NCBI RefSeq assembly: GCF_900660485.1
Contig: NZ_LR214951.1
Coordinates: 248,001-312,000 of the forward strand
Length of the DNA stretch: 64,000 nucleotides
Direction: 5' to 3'
DNA from: Mesomycoplasma neurolyticum
GTDB taxonomy: Bacteria; Bacillota_I; Bacilli_A; Mycoplasmatales; Metamycoplasmataceae
Both the position numbers and the translations under genes were made by a program. The notes beneath the pieces were generated by a model, which saw only the letters and a list, made by a program, of their open reading frames with translations, ran no database searches and had not been told where the DNA came from. Position 1 is the first letter of the stretch, and each line of letters starts with the position of its first letter. This document shows positions 1 through 9,916 of the stretch, piece after piece.

Positions 1-2
1 TA

Positions 3-389
3 ATGAATGAAATAAATTTAAAAATTATTAGTCCAAAAGGTGTTTTTAAAGCAACCAAATCTGATTTAGTAACAATTGAAACAATTGATGGTTTTCGTGG
101 TTTTCAATATGGTATAACACCTGTTGTAACAATAATTGAAAATGGCCAAATTTGAATAAATTCTTCATGATCTAAAAATCAAGAAATTTATTGAGCAAAA
201 TCTGGTTTTGTTTATGGTGATAAAGAAAATCTTTTTATCATTGTTGAAGAAATATCTAAAACTAAAGATGATTTTAAAGAAATAAAAATTAATGAAATAA
301 AAACTAAAAGTAAAAATCAACATTTCGAAATGTCGCATAAAAAAGCAATGATCAAGAAAAATATAGAAAAATCAAAGAAAAACAATTAA
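3..389 (+). CDS. atpC: Probable F0F1 ATP synthase epsilon subunit
   Basis: 128-residue ORF read with UGA as Trp, ATG at 3. The N-terminal half has the epsilon-subunit pattern: a short strand, a 'SPKGVFKATKSDLVTIE' opening, a G-F-x-Y-G-I-T-P turn in place of the usual G-x-x-G-I-L-P-G, then 'VVTIIENGQI'. The C-terminal part is Lys-rich and helical, as expected for the regulatory helices. Epsilon sits in the central stalk of the F1 sector and couples rotation to catalysis. atpC is normally the last gene of the atp operon and a terminator follows here, but the upstream atp genes lie outside the window. A decayed second copy lies at 2415-2786. Sequence conservation is weak, so the name rests on fold pattern and size. 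Confidence 0.65.
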
Positions 390-422
390 GAATTTATTAC
401 AATATTATTTTTATAGAAAAAT

Positions 423-453
423 AAAAACGCAGCATTTATGTGTTTGCGTTTTT
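423..453 (+). terminator. Rho-independent terminator after atpC
   Basis: A 9-bp perfect stem (AAAAACGCA at 423-431 pairs with TGCGTTTTT at 445-453), continued by a T-rich run. It ends the transcript of the atpC-containing operon. Confidence 0.75.
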
Positions 454-524
454 ATTTTGTATTTTTTGATTATAGCAAATAATAAAATATTTTAAAAAAA
501 TAAACAAATATAAAAAAAATGTTA

Positions 525-530
525 TATAAT
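525..530 (+). promoter_or_regulatory. -10 box of lipoprotein gene copy 1
   Basis: Perfect TATAAT, 77 nt before the ATG at 608. No clear -35 is visible, which is common in mollicutes. The leader carries an AGAAAG element about 15 nt before the start. Confidence 0.55.
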
Positions 531-607
531 TGATTTGTTATTTGTTTTAAATATTATTTAATATAAACAGTAACAAAAAAAAGTAGAAAGAAATTATTTG
601 TTTAATA

Positions 608-2230
608 ATGACAAATAAAATGACAAATTATAAAAAAATAAAATCATTACTTATGTTTTCCGCTTTAGGTGTGATTTCCACAACTTCTTTTATCGCTTGT
701 ACAGAGGTAAAAAATTCAAAAGAGAATCAAGTAAATTCAAAACAGAACGAAGAAAATTCAGATCCTAAAACTCAAAAAGAAATTAAAGAATATGTACATT
801 CCACTAATTTATCTAATGCAAAATCTGATGAAATAAAAGATGAATTTCAATTAATTGTTACAAAAGAAGGTGAAGATAAATACTTAGAGATTTTAACTAT
901 TATTCAAAATCAACTAACAAATGGTTCAACAATTTATGATATTTTTCAATACTTTTTAGATCATCATCATTATCCAGATCAAAAATGAGTTGAAGTAAAA
1001 CAGAATGATACTTGAAGAGCGAAAATTCTAAGTGAAAAAAATTGAGAAGTAAATTTTGATAATGATAATTGAATTATTGAATTTAAAATACCTATAAAAG
1101 AAAATGATTCAAAAATTTATAAAAAATTATTATTAAAATTTAAAAAACCTGAAAATATTTACAAACAAAGTATTATAGAATCAAGAAAAATACAAATCAC
1201 TTTAAATGATAATATGCATGTTGATTATTCTAAGTTTAAAAATGATTTTTATAAAAAATTATTTGAAACAGGATCAGCTGGTGATGCTATTACTTCTATG
1301 TCTGAAGGAGAAAATCCTTGATTTAAGAAAGAAATAAAAGATACTAATTACATTGATCAGACATGAGAATATAATGTTGTTTTTAATGATGAAACTAAAG
1401 TAGTAAGATTAGAAACAAAATTAATTAACAAAAAAGATCCTGAAAATGATAAAAAATATGACACATTTTACTTTAAATTTGATCAAAAAGATAAACCAAC
1501 TTTAATGAATTTATCAAAAGATTTATCAAATGAAAAAGCTACAAATAAAAACCTAGATATAAAACTTTCAGAAAAAACTAAAAATAATTATTTAGATTTT
1601 GTGACATGACTCAAAGTATGAGCACCACAAGTAAGAATTAGTGAAATATTTAAATTTTATTTTACAGAAGAAAATGCTTTTCAACATAATGAAAACTTAA
1701 TTAGCTTTTTAGAAAATCCAAGAAACAAAAGCTTATTATCTGGTTGAAAAGTAGAATTTGATGACACTAATTTAATTATCAAGTTAACAGTAAAAGTAAA
1801 TCAAAATATTTTCGAGAATGAAAAAATTATTGATAAACAACCTCGTGATGAAGTAATTATTCTTAAATTTAATTCACTTTCTGATAATGAAAAATATCCA
1901 AATGATAAAATTGTAATAGAATTAAAAGATGATTCTATGAGTTATCAAGAATTTGTTAATAAATACAAAGAAAATATTTATTCTAATAATAATCTTATAA
2001 CAACATTACAAAAAATATCAAAAGAAGAAGATTCAGCTCTTGTTTTTGATACTAAACCATTTGATAAAACTATTAATGAAGAATTTTATTTTGAAGGTTC
2101 TTCAATCAGATTTTTAGAAGAAAATAAAACCGTTGCTATTACAATACCAACAAGGTGAGAACATGGTCATGATGACCATAAACATTATCATTATAATTTC
2201 TATTATTTTGTTTTAAAATTTAAATCCTAA
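608..2230 (+). CDS. Surface lipoprotein, copy 1 of a duplicated pair
   Basis: 540 aa with UGA read as Trp; many UGA codons occur after residue 126. The N-terminus is a lipoprotein signal: basic MTNYKKIK, hydrophobic stretch, then SFIAC with the lipidated Cys at residue 31. In-frame ATGs at 608 and 620 are both possible; the paralogue starts at the position equivalent to 620. A charged low-complexity linker follows the Cys, then a long mixed region with no domain I recognise. The last 25 residues are His-rich (HGHDDHKHYHY), unlike the paralogue. The protein at 3007 is near-identical over most of its length, so they arose by tandem duplication. Likely exposed on the cell surface; function unknown. 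Confidence 0.85.
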
Positions 2231-2264
2231 TATAGGGTTTTTTATATATTTTATCTTTAAAATT

Positions 2265-2310
2265 AAAAAATAAAACTTTAGACTATTAAAAGTTTAAAGT
2301 TTTATTTTTT
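2265..2310. terminator. Bidirectional terminator, copy 1
   Basis: A 16-bp perfect stem (2265-2280 with 2295-2310; arm AAAAAATAAAACTTTA) gives a U-run on either strand. It ends lipoprotein copy 1; the same element at 4751-4796 ends copy 2 and the converging pepP. Confidence 0.8.
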
Positions 2311-2361
2311 AATTCCATTAATTTTATTTTTATGACTTAAATTTATGCCTTCTCTTGCCAT
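2302..2361 (-). pseudogene. Scar of deleted pepP and rpmG
   Basis: 2302-2346 matches the last codons of pepP (4788-4832). It runs straight into 2347-2361, the first five codons of rpmG (Met-Ala-Arg-Glu-Gly, complement), followed by the rpmG leader. The join lies in CTTAAATTTAT (2336-2346). In the intact copy CTTAAAGTTAT occurs twice, at 4822-4832 inside pepP and at 5998-6008 inside rpmG. Recombination between these repeats would remove 1,176 bp and leave exactly this scar, with one later base change. Confidence 0.85.
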
Positions 2362-2414
2362 AAATCTCTTATTTATTTTTTTAATATTTTGTTAATAATC
2401 TTTAATAAAATATA

Positions 2415-2786
2415 ATGAATGAAATAAATTTAAAAATTATTAGTCCAAAAGGTGTTTTTAAAGCAATAAAATCTGATTTAGTAACAATTGAAGCAATTGA
2501 TGGTTTTCCCGGTTTTCAATATAATATAACACCTGTTGTAACAATAATTGAAAATGTCCAAATTTGAATAAATTCATCATGATCTAAAAGCAAGAAATTT
2601 ATTGAGCAAAATCTGCTTTTGTTTATGGTGATAAAGAAAATCTTTTTATCATTGTTGAAGAAACATCTAAAACTAAAGATGATTTTAAACAAATAAAAAT
2701 TAAAAGTAAAAATCAACATTTCAGAATGCAGCATAAAAAAAACGATTAATAAGAAAAATATAGAAAAATCAAAGAAAAATAATTAA
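2415..2786 (+). pseudogene. Decayed second copy of atpC
   Basis: Starts with the same ATG and leading codons as the gene at 3 and is about 90% identical. A one-base deletion near 2588 (TCTAAAAGCAAG against TCTAAAAATCAAG) shifts the frame, and several substitutions have accumulated (the Arg and Gly of the turn region are changed). In the original frame the ORF runs off into an unrelated tail and stops early. It is the left end of the second duplication copy and is presumably non-functional. Confidence 0.85.
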
Positions 2787-2921
2787 GTGTTTATTACAAT
2801 ATTACTTTTATAAAAAAAAGAAAAAACACAGCATTTATGTGTTTGCGTTTTCTTTTGTATTTTTTGCTTGTAGCAAATAATAAAATATTTTAACAAAATA
2901 AACAATATAAAAAAAATTTTG

Positions 2922-2938
2922 TATAATTAATGTATAAT
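2922..2938 (+). promoter_or_regulatory. Doubled -10 box of lipoprotein gene copy 2
   Basis: Two TATAAT hexamers (2922-2927 and 2933-2938) lie in an 11-bp tandem repeat where copy 1 has only one. Either could serve as -10 for the ATG at 3007. Confidence 0.5.
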
Positions 2939-3006
2939 TAATTTGTTATTTGTTTTTAAATATAAAGAGTAACAAAAAAAGTAGAAAGAAATTATTTGTT
3001 TAATAA

Positions 3007-4716
3007 ATGACAAACTATAAAAAAATAAAATCATTACTTATGTTTTCTATTTTAGGTGTAATTTCCACAACTTCTTTTATCGCTTGTACAGAAGTAAAAA
3101 ATTCAAAAGAGAATGAAGAAAATTTAAGTCCTAAAACTCAAAAAGAAATGGAAAATAAAGAAAATCCAAATCCAAAAACTCAAAAAGAAATGGAAAATAA
3201 AGAAAATCCAAATCCAAAAACTCAAAAAGAAATAGAAAATGAAGAAAATCCAAATCCAAAAACTCAAAAAGAAATTAAAAAATATGTACATTCCACTAAT
3301 TTATCTGATGCAGAATCTGATGAAATAGAAGATGAATTTCAATTAAAAGTTACAAAAGACGGTGAAGATAAATACTTAGAGATTTTAACTATTATTCAAA
3401 ATCAACTAACAAATGGTTGAACAATTTATGAAATTTTTAATGAATCTTTAGACTATCGACATTATCCAAATCAAAAATGAGTTGAAGTAAAACTCAATAG
3501 TGATTGAAGAGCGAAAATTTTAAGTAAAAAAAATTGAGAAGTAAATTTTGATAATGATAATTGAATTATTGAATTTAAAATACCTATAAAAGAAAATGAT
3601 TCAAAAATTTATAAAAAATTATTATTAAAATTTAAAAAACCTGAAAATATTTATAAACAAAGTATTATAGGATCAAGAAAAATACAAATTACTTTAAATG
3701 ATAATATGCATGTTGATTATTCTAAGTTTAAAAATGATTTTTATAAAAAATTATTTGAAACAGGATCAGCTGGTGATGCTATTACTTCTATGTCTGAAGG
3801 AGAAAATCCTTGATTTAAGAAAGAAATAAAAGACACTAATTATATTGATCAGACATGAGAATATAATGTTGTTTTTAATGATGAAACTAAAGTAGTGAGA
3901 TTAGAAACAAAATTAGTTAACATACATGATGAAGATGATGAAGAAGAAAACACATTTTACTTTAAATTTGATCAAAAAGATAAACCAACTTTAATGAATT
4001 TATCAAAAAATTTATTAAACGAAAAAGCTACAAATAAAAACCTGGATATAAAACTTTCGGAAAAAACTAAAAATAATTATTTAGATTTTGTGACATGACT
4101 CAAAGCATGAGCGCCACAAAAAAGAATTGATGAAATATTTAAATCTCATTTTACAGACGAAAAGACTTTTAAACATAACGAAAACTTAATTAGCTTTTTA
4201 GAAAATCAAGAAAACATAAGTTCATTATATGGTTGAAAAGTAGAATTTGATGACACTAATTTAATTATCAAGTTAACAGTAAAAGTAAATCAAAATATTT
4301 TCGAGAATGAAAAAATTATTGATAAACAACCTCGTGATGAAGTAATTATTCTTAAATTTAATTCACTTTCTGATAATGAAAAATATCCAAATGATAAAAT
4401 TGTAATAGAATTAAAAGATGATTCTATGAGTTATCAAGAATTTGTTAATAAATACCAAGAAAATATTTATTCTAATAACACTCTTATAACTACATTGCAA
4501 AAAATATCAAAAGAAAAAGATTCGGCTTTTGTTTTTAATAATAAACCATTTGACAAAAATATTAATGAAGAATTTTATTTTGCAGGTTCTTCAATCATAT
4601 TTGTAGAAGAAAATAAAACCATTGCTATTACAATATCAACAAGTTGAGAAGATGTTAATAATAACCATAAACCTGTTTATGATTACTATTCCTTTGTTTT
4701 AAAATTTAAATCCTAA
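3007..4716 (+). CDS. Surface lipoprotein, copy 2 with tandem repeat
   Basis: 569 aa with UGA as Trp; ATG at 3007. The signal peptide MTNYKKIKSLLMFSILGVIS leads to SFIAC, with Cys27 as lipid attachment site. Residues about 37-90 are four units of a 14-residue repeat (ENPNPKTQKEMENK type), where copy 1 has a single unit. The rest parallels the 608-2230 protein, including the conserved segments around GSAGDAITSMSEGENPWF and the C-terminal SMSYQEFVNKY. The His-rich tail of copy 1 is replaced by a short non-His segment. No known enzymatic domain recognised. A size-variable N-terminal repeat just after the lipid anchor is typical of mycoplasma surface antigens. Confidence 0.85.
3115..3276 (+). repeat. 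42-bp in-frame tandem repeat
   Basis: Units at 3115-3156, 3157-3198, 3199-3240 and a partial one at 3241-3276. Each full unit encodes 14 residues, so copy-number change keeps the reading frame. Units 2 and 3 are nearly identical, pointing to recent expansion. Confidence 0.9.
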
Positions 4717-4750
4717 TATAGCGTTTTTTATATATTTTATCTTTAAAATT

Positions 4751-4796
4751 AAAAAATAAAACTTTAGACTATTAAAAGTTTAAAGTTTTATTTTTT
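4751..4796. terminator. Bidirectional terminator between lipoprotein 2 and pepP
   Basis: The same 16-bp stem as at 2265-2310 (4751-4766 with 4781-4796). It serves two convergent genes and overlaps the last codons of pepP. Confidence 0.8.
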
Positions 4797-5846
4797 AATT
4801 CCATTAATTTCATTTTTACGACTTAAAGTTATTGAACCAGTTTCAGTAACCAATAAGTCATCTTCAATTCTAGCTCCACCTAATCCTTCAATATAAATGC
4901 CTGGTTCAACAGTTATAACCATTCCAGGTTCTAAAATTGTTCCAGGTTGTTGACTAGAAACACTAGGCAATTCATGGACATCAATACCTAAACCATGACC
5001 TGTGGAATGAACAAAGTATTGACCATAACCTTTTGTTGTTATGTAATCACGACATGCTTTGTCTACTTCAAATGTTGAAATCCCAGGTTTTACTAGTTTT
5101 CTACCAATTGCCGCAGCTTCTTCAACAATAGTTAAAATTTCTTGATACTTAGAATCATTAGCTTTAGAACCAAAAATAAAAGTTCTTGTAATATCAGCAC
5201 CATAACCATTGTAAATAGCCCCAAAATCAATAGTTAATAATTCACCTTTTTTAATTTTGCGCTCTGTAGGTTTGTGGTGAGGTAATGAAGAATTTGGGCC
5301 ACTTGCCACAATAGTGTCAAAACACTCTTTTTGAGCTCCTAATTGTTTCATAAAATAGTTTAATTTATGATCAATTTCTCTTTCAGTTTGTCCTTCCTCC
5401 AAAGTTGGAATAAGTTTATCTAGAGCAAGAAGCGAAATGTCTATTGCTTTTTGAAGATTTTTAATTTCTTCATCAGTTTTTAAAATTCTAAGTTTTTGAC
5501 CTAAAATTGGCTTATATTTTGCATTAGGAAAATATGTTTTTATTTTATTAAGTTCCCCCAATGTTATATAATCCTCCTCAATACCAATTACCTGATAATT
5601 TTTTGATTGAAAAAATTCCTTGAGATTTTTCGCAGTTAATAAAATTAATTCAGCATTTTTGGTTTGTTTACGTGCATATTCAATGTATCTTGAGTCAACA
5701 AAAAGATATTTTTTATCTTTCTCAATCACAACCATTCCTTCTGATGATTGAACAGTTGTTAATCAAAGTCTTGTTTGAGCTGTGAAAGAAATGATTACAT
5801 CTATTTTTTCAGATAAAAAGTATTCATTTAAATATTTTGTGTTCAT
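4788..5846 (-). CDS. pepP: Xaa-Pro aminopeptidase (M24 family)
   Basis: 352 aa with UGA as Trp; ATG at 5846. Residues 1-120 form the creatinase-like N-terminal domain; the C-terminal two thirds are the pita-bread metallopeptidase. Two-metal ligands are visible in order: Asp in TIDFGAIYNGYGADITRT (both Asp), His in HSTGHGLGIDVHE, Glu in TVEPGIYIEG and Glu in ARIEDD. The enzyme removes the N-terminal residue from peptides with proline in second place, in the cytosol, as part of peptide scavenging. It lies 24 nt downstream of rpmG and probably shares its promoter. Length is normal for the family. The 3' end survives as a remnant at 2302-2346. Confidence 0.92.
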
Positions 5847-5870
5847 AATAAACTTTCTATTTTAAATTAA

Positions 5871-6023
5871 TTATTTTTTTTCTTTATGCATTGTGTGTTT
5901 TGAACACTTTGAGCAATATTTAGATAATTCAATTTTTTCTACTTGAGTTTTTTTATTTTTTTTAGAAATGTAATTTTCCATTTTACAATCATTACATCTT
6001 AAAGTTATGCCTTCTCTTGCCAT
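5871..6023 (-). CDS. rpmG: 50S ribosomal protein L33
   Basis: 50 aa. [19 protein letters not shown], then a CSKC pair: the two C-x-x-C knuckles of zinc-binding L33 are present. Structural protein of the large ribosomal subunit. AGGAG lies 6 nt before the ATG. First gene of a two-gene unit with pepP. Confidence 0.95.
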   Translation of the reverse strand: MAREGITLRCNDCKMENYISKKNKKTQVEKIELSKYCSKCSKHTMHKEKK

Positions 6024-6081
6024 AATTCTCCTATTTATTTTTTTTAATATTTTGTTAATAATCTTTAATAAAGTATTAAAA

Positions 6082-6087
6082 ATTATA
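6082..6087 (-). promoter_or_regulatory. Extended -10 promoter of rpmG-pepP
   Basis: On the minus strand TGG-TATAAT, an extended -10, about 60 nt before the rpmG ATG. It is missing from the duplicated scar copy because the duplication junction (about 2408) falls between it and the gene. Confidence 0.6.
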
Positions 6088-6120
6088 CCATTTTAATACA
6101 TTATTTTTTATTTTTTTTAT

Positions 6121-6160
6121 TCAAAAATACTAACCACACTTTTGTAGTTAGTATTTTTGA
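6121..6160 (-). terminator. Terminator after ptsG
   Basis: 14-bp perfect stem (6121-6134 with 6147-6160, arm TCAAAAATACTAAC) 15 nt past the ptsG stop. Confidence 0.8.
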
Positions 6161-6174
6161 AATAATGTTTTTTG

Positions 6175-9075
6175 TTATTTTACTTTAAAAGCAACTTTTC
6201 CAGCTTTTAATCTTCCATAATGAACATCATAAACTTCTGTTTTTCTAGAATCTTGTGGAACAACATAAACAATTTCTGCATTTGTTGCTTTTTCACGAAT
6301 GATTTGCATATCAACCTCAGCAACTAAGTCACCAGTTTTAACTTTTTGTCCTTGTTGTACATGTGATGTAAATCCTTCGCCATTTAAGTTAACAGTATCA
6401 ATTCCAACATGAATTAGAACATTAACACCATTTTTCGAAGTAAAGCCATAAGCATGACCGGTTGGGAATGCTGTTGTGACCACTGAGTCAAATGGAGCAT
6501 AAATTTTTGCTCTTTTAACATTACGTGGTACATAAATAGCAACTCCATCACCTACCATTTTTTCTGAAAATACACCGTCATTTAAAATTTCAAGTTTTTT
6601 CACAATTCCATATGTAGGATTTTTAATTTTGGAGTAATATCTTCTATGTTTTTTAACAACTACTTTGAGTGTACCATCTTCTGAAATCTCTTCGACTTCT
6701 TCTTCGACTTCTTCTTCATCATCAAATGTTAAGTCACTAAAATCAACCATATCATTAGCTTCTAAAACTTCATTTTCATATTCATGTTCTTCTGTAAACA
6801 ATTCTTGATCATTAGATGTTATTTCTTCTTCTGGATTTGGAATATCATCTAAATCTTGAACATCAGGAATTTCATTATCAAAATCTAAAATTTCTTCTGT
6901 TTGATCTTTTTTCTTGAAATGTTTACAATAGTCTTTTGCAAAAACAACTTTTATTTTATCAGCTTCATTGTTTTCAATTAAACCTAAATCTGCATTCATA
7001 TGAGAAATAATTGTTGCATTAATTTGTTCAGCTTTAGGTCCAAAAATAGCTTGTGCATGGTTATCACCAACAAACATAACACCTGTAGCACCTGCTGCCT
7101 TAATTCTATTAATGTCAACTTTGTTTTTATCAATAATATCGTATCTCAATCTAGAAGCGCAACTATTAAATGCTGTTATATTATCTCAACCACCGAAACC
7201 TAAAACAATTTCTCTTTCTCTTCAAGGTAACAATCCTTCATAAGAAGATGATTCATTTCTTGAATTATAATCTGCCTTAGTAAATAATCTTGTTGTTTGA
7301 CCTCTACCTGGGGTTGCAAGATTAAATTTCTTAATTCAGAAGTAGAAAATAAAGTAATAAATTGGTACATAAAATACACCAATAATTGCTCATCATCAGA
7401 ATTTTGTTCCTTTAAGAACAGGAAGAGCTCCATAAATAATTAAATCTAAGAAACCACCTGAAAATACTTGTCCAATGTGTGCACCGAATAAGTTCATTAA
7501 CATAAATGCTAATGCACAGAAAAATGCATGGAATCCTCAGAATAAAACAGGTGATAAGAATAAGAATGTGAATTCAATAGGTTCTGTCACACCTGTGACT
7601 AAAGCTGTAAATGCACATGGTAATACAACACCAGATGCGAATTTTCTATTTTGTTTTGGTGCTGCCATAATCATAGCGAAAGCTGCTGCAGGTAATCCAA
7701 ATTGCATAAATGGATATTTACCTTGCATAAATCTACCTACTTTTAGTGATAATTTTTGCTCATAAAAAGTAAATAATGGCAATGATTTTTGAACAAATGT
7801 TTTTTGACCATCTTTTGTTACAACATCGATGAATGATATATCATTAGCATCAATTCCTAATGAAGCTGCTGAAATTTTTGAATCACCTTGGAAAGAATCT
7901 CTATTTTTACTTACATAATCTAATAAATCAATGTAAGATAATCCACCATTTTTAAGATTTAAGTTTTTTAAATCAATATTCTTTTTAGCTATTTCAAGTG
8001 AATCACCACTAATTGCATAAGCTCCAACTGAATTTTTGATATATGCAATAGCTTCTGCATCTGTTGTAAATTTCATTGTAGTTTTTACATCATTAATTAA
8101 ATTTAAATGATAATCATTTAATGATGAAGCTACATCACCACCAACAGATGTATATCATAATGGTGCATAAAATGCGTGATGCAACCCAAATGGAATTAAT
8201 GATCTTTCAATAAATCCAAAAATTAATGATTCAAAACCATATGGAACTGTTTGAAGAAATCTTCCAAATAGATCCAATACTGTACCAACTCATGGTCAGA
8301 ATAACAAGAATGCAAATGATAAAGGTATCATTGCAAAAATAGTTATAATTGATACAAATCTTTTTCCACCAAAAAATGAAATGTAAGTTGGTAATTGAAT
8401 TTTGTGGAACCTATTGTATAAATAAGAAACAATAATACCAACAATAATTGATCCAAATACTGATGTTTGTAACGATTTGAAACCTAAACTATTACTAATA
8501 ATTTGTTTTGAAGCTTCTAGGCTTCTTCCAGCTTTGTAAGAAATACCTAAAATTTCATAACCAAGGAATTCTAATATTTTATCCCCTTTATCATCAAGGA
8601 TATAATAAACACCTAAATCCTTATTATGTTCAAGCATACCAAGTTTTGGATCTGCTAAAATTTTGTCAATTGTTTCAGCATCATTTGTCGCATCATAAAA
8701 TTTATATTGATAAACATCAGTAAAGAATGGTGCTTGCACCGCTAAGAAGGTAAAATAACCAACGATAGCTGCAAAAACTCCGACTCCTGCTTCATTTGTA
8801 AATGCCACAACAAAAGCTGCTGCAAATAATAATGGTAAAGCATCGAAAACTGGTTTTCCTAATGCTTGAATAAAACTACCAAAAATTTTACCAGCATCAG
8901 AATTTGTATTAGAAGCAATGGTTGACCCAACACCCAATAGCAACCCAGCAATCGCCATAATAGAAATAGGTAATAAAAACGCACCTGAAATTTTAGAAAA
9001 AACTAATTTTCATTTTCCACTTCTGTTTTTATTATTCACTTTAACACTATTATTTTGTTTTCTAAGTGAAATCAT
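6175..9075 (-). CDS. ptsG: PTS glucose-family permease, EIICBA
   Basis: 966 aa with UGA as Trp; ATG at 9075 with GAAAGGAAAA before it. The EIIC membrane domain fills roughly residues 20-590, with the GVTEPIEF motif near 505 and a long, partly hydrophilic insert. EIIB follows, with the phospho-cysteine Cys639 in NSCASRLR. An acidic Glu-rich linker (about 680-790) leads to a C-terminal EIIA of the glucose type, with phospho-His889 in LIHVGID. The protein imports glucose or a related sugar while phosphorylating it, with phosphate relayed from HPr. The length, much above the ~650 aa of Gram-positive PtsG, is known in mycoplasmas. Substrate within the glucose family cannot be fixed from sequence alone. 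Confidence 0.9.
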
Positions 9076-9152
9076 TTTTTCCTTTCTTTAATTTTTTATT
9101 TGAAAAATAATTGTTTCAAGCCAAAAAAAGCTTATAAATATTTTTCTCTTAA

Positions 9153-9158
9153 ATTATA
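9153..9158 (-). promoter_or_regulatory. -10 box of ptsG
   Basis: TATAAT on the minus strand, 78 nt before the ptsG ATG. Confidence 0.45.
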
Positions 9159-9260
9159 TATTATTTAAATATATTTATATATATGTATTTATTAATTAAA
9201 TAAAAAAAATATTTAATTATTATAATTTTTTTTAAAAAAAATCAAAATATATATATTTTT

Positions 9261-9278
9261 TTATGTATATATACATAA
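9261..9278. promoter_or_regulatory. 18-bp perfect palindrome, possible operator
   Basis: TTATGTATATATACATAA is its own reverse complement. It lies between the divergent ptsG and nfeD promoters. In such AT-rich DNA short palindromes are frequent, but 18 bp including two G/C pairs is long. Confidence 0.35.
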
Positions 9279-9381
9279 ACATTTTTTTAATTAAATATTA
9301 ATTTATTTTTTTGTCTAAAATATCTAGAAAATATTTTTTTCAAAAAAAATAAATTTTTTAATATTTTTCTTATAAATAAAG

Positions 9382-9390
9382 TGTTAAAAT
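9382..9390 (+). promoter_or_regulatory. Extended -10 of nfeD, near-leaderless
   Basis: TGT-TAAAAT ends 6 nt before the ATG at 9397, so the transcript would begin at or next to the start codon. No Shine-Dalgarno is seen. Confidence 0.45.
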
Positions 9391-9396
9391 ATATTT

Positions 9397-9912
9397 ATGA
9401 ATTGATTTCAAATAAATAATGTCAATAAATATATTTTTTTAACTATTTTTATTTTGATTTTAGTAATAATAATTATTAGTGAAATTTTAAATTCTGGATT
9501 TTGAATAGGGATTGCATCGATTGGTAATATTATTGCAATAATTATTATTGCAGCTACAAAAGGTGAAACATTTTATATTATACTTTCATTAATTTTGTTT
9601 GTAATAATTGATTTAATAGCTTATTTTATTTTCTGGTTCTTTTTTAGAGAATATTTCTACAATAGAAAAAAAGCGAATAAAAATCTTGCAATTAAAAACT
9701 TGCTTTTTATTGAAAAAACAAAATTAATTGAAGATTCTTATGAAGAGAATGAAAATGAAAAATATGGAAAAATAATTTTTGATGACAAGATTTTTTTAAC
9801 AATCTCTGTCAAAGGGGAAGGTTTGATTAAAAAAGGTGAAATAGTTCAAGTTAAACATGTAAAAGGTAATATTTTATATGTAGAAAGAATTCAAAAAAAT
9901 AAAGGAGAATAA
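9397..9912 (+). CDS. NfeD-family membrane protein
   Basis: 171 aa with UGA as Trp. At least three hydrophobic segments (about 12-30, 35-55, 60-80), then a charged C-terminal domain of about 80 residues with the beta-rich pattern of the NfeD OB fold (GKIIFDDKIFLTISVKGEG, later EIVQVKHVKGNILYVE). The SPFH gene starts 4 nt after its stop. NfeD proteins are the usual partners of stomatin/flotillin-like proteins in bacteria; the pairing supports the call more than sequence identity does. Confidence 0.7.
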
Positions 9913-9916
9913 AAAA

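Larger units (their letters stand above)
3..2346. repeat. Tandem segmental duplication, copy 1
   Basis: atpC, terminator, lipoprotein, terminator and the pepP 3' scar appear in the same order again from 2415. Nucleotide identity is high outside the lipoprotein repeat region and atpC. The junction between copies is at about 2408, where rpmG leader sequence (ending in TTTAATAAA) joins the atpC start. Confidence 0.85.
2415..4832. repeat. Tandem segmental duplication, copy 2
   Basis: Second copy of the 3-2346 segment, with a degenerate atpC, an expanded 42-bp repeat inside the lipoprotein gene and an intact pepP/rpmG on its right side. The intact right side suggests copy 2 retains the ancestral right flank. 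Confidence 0.8.
9076..9396. other. AT-only divergent intergenic region ptsG/nfeD
   Basis: 321 bp, almost pure A/T, with no ORF of note. It holds the two divergent promoters annotated separately and an 18-bp palindrome at 9261-9278. Confidence 0.7.

Noticed and set aside
2516-2734. 72-codon minus-strand ORF in the second atpC
   Set aside because: Opposite to a recognisable decayed atpC; composition is typical of shadow frames in AT-rich DNA.
3115-3276. CRISPR-like array
   Set aside because: The 42-bp repeats are contiguous, coding and without spacers. No CRISPR array or cas gene was seen anywhere in the window.
7000-8723. Several plus-strand ORFs inside ptsG
   Set aside because: They lie antisense to a continuous PTS permease with intact EIIC, EIIB and EIIA motifs.
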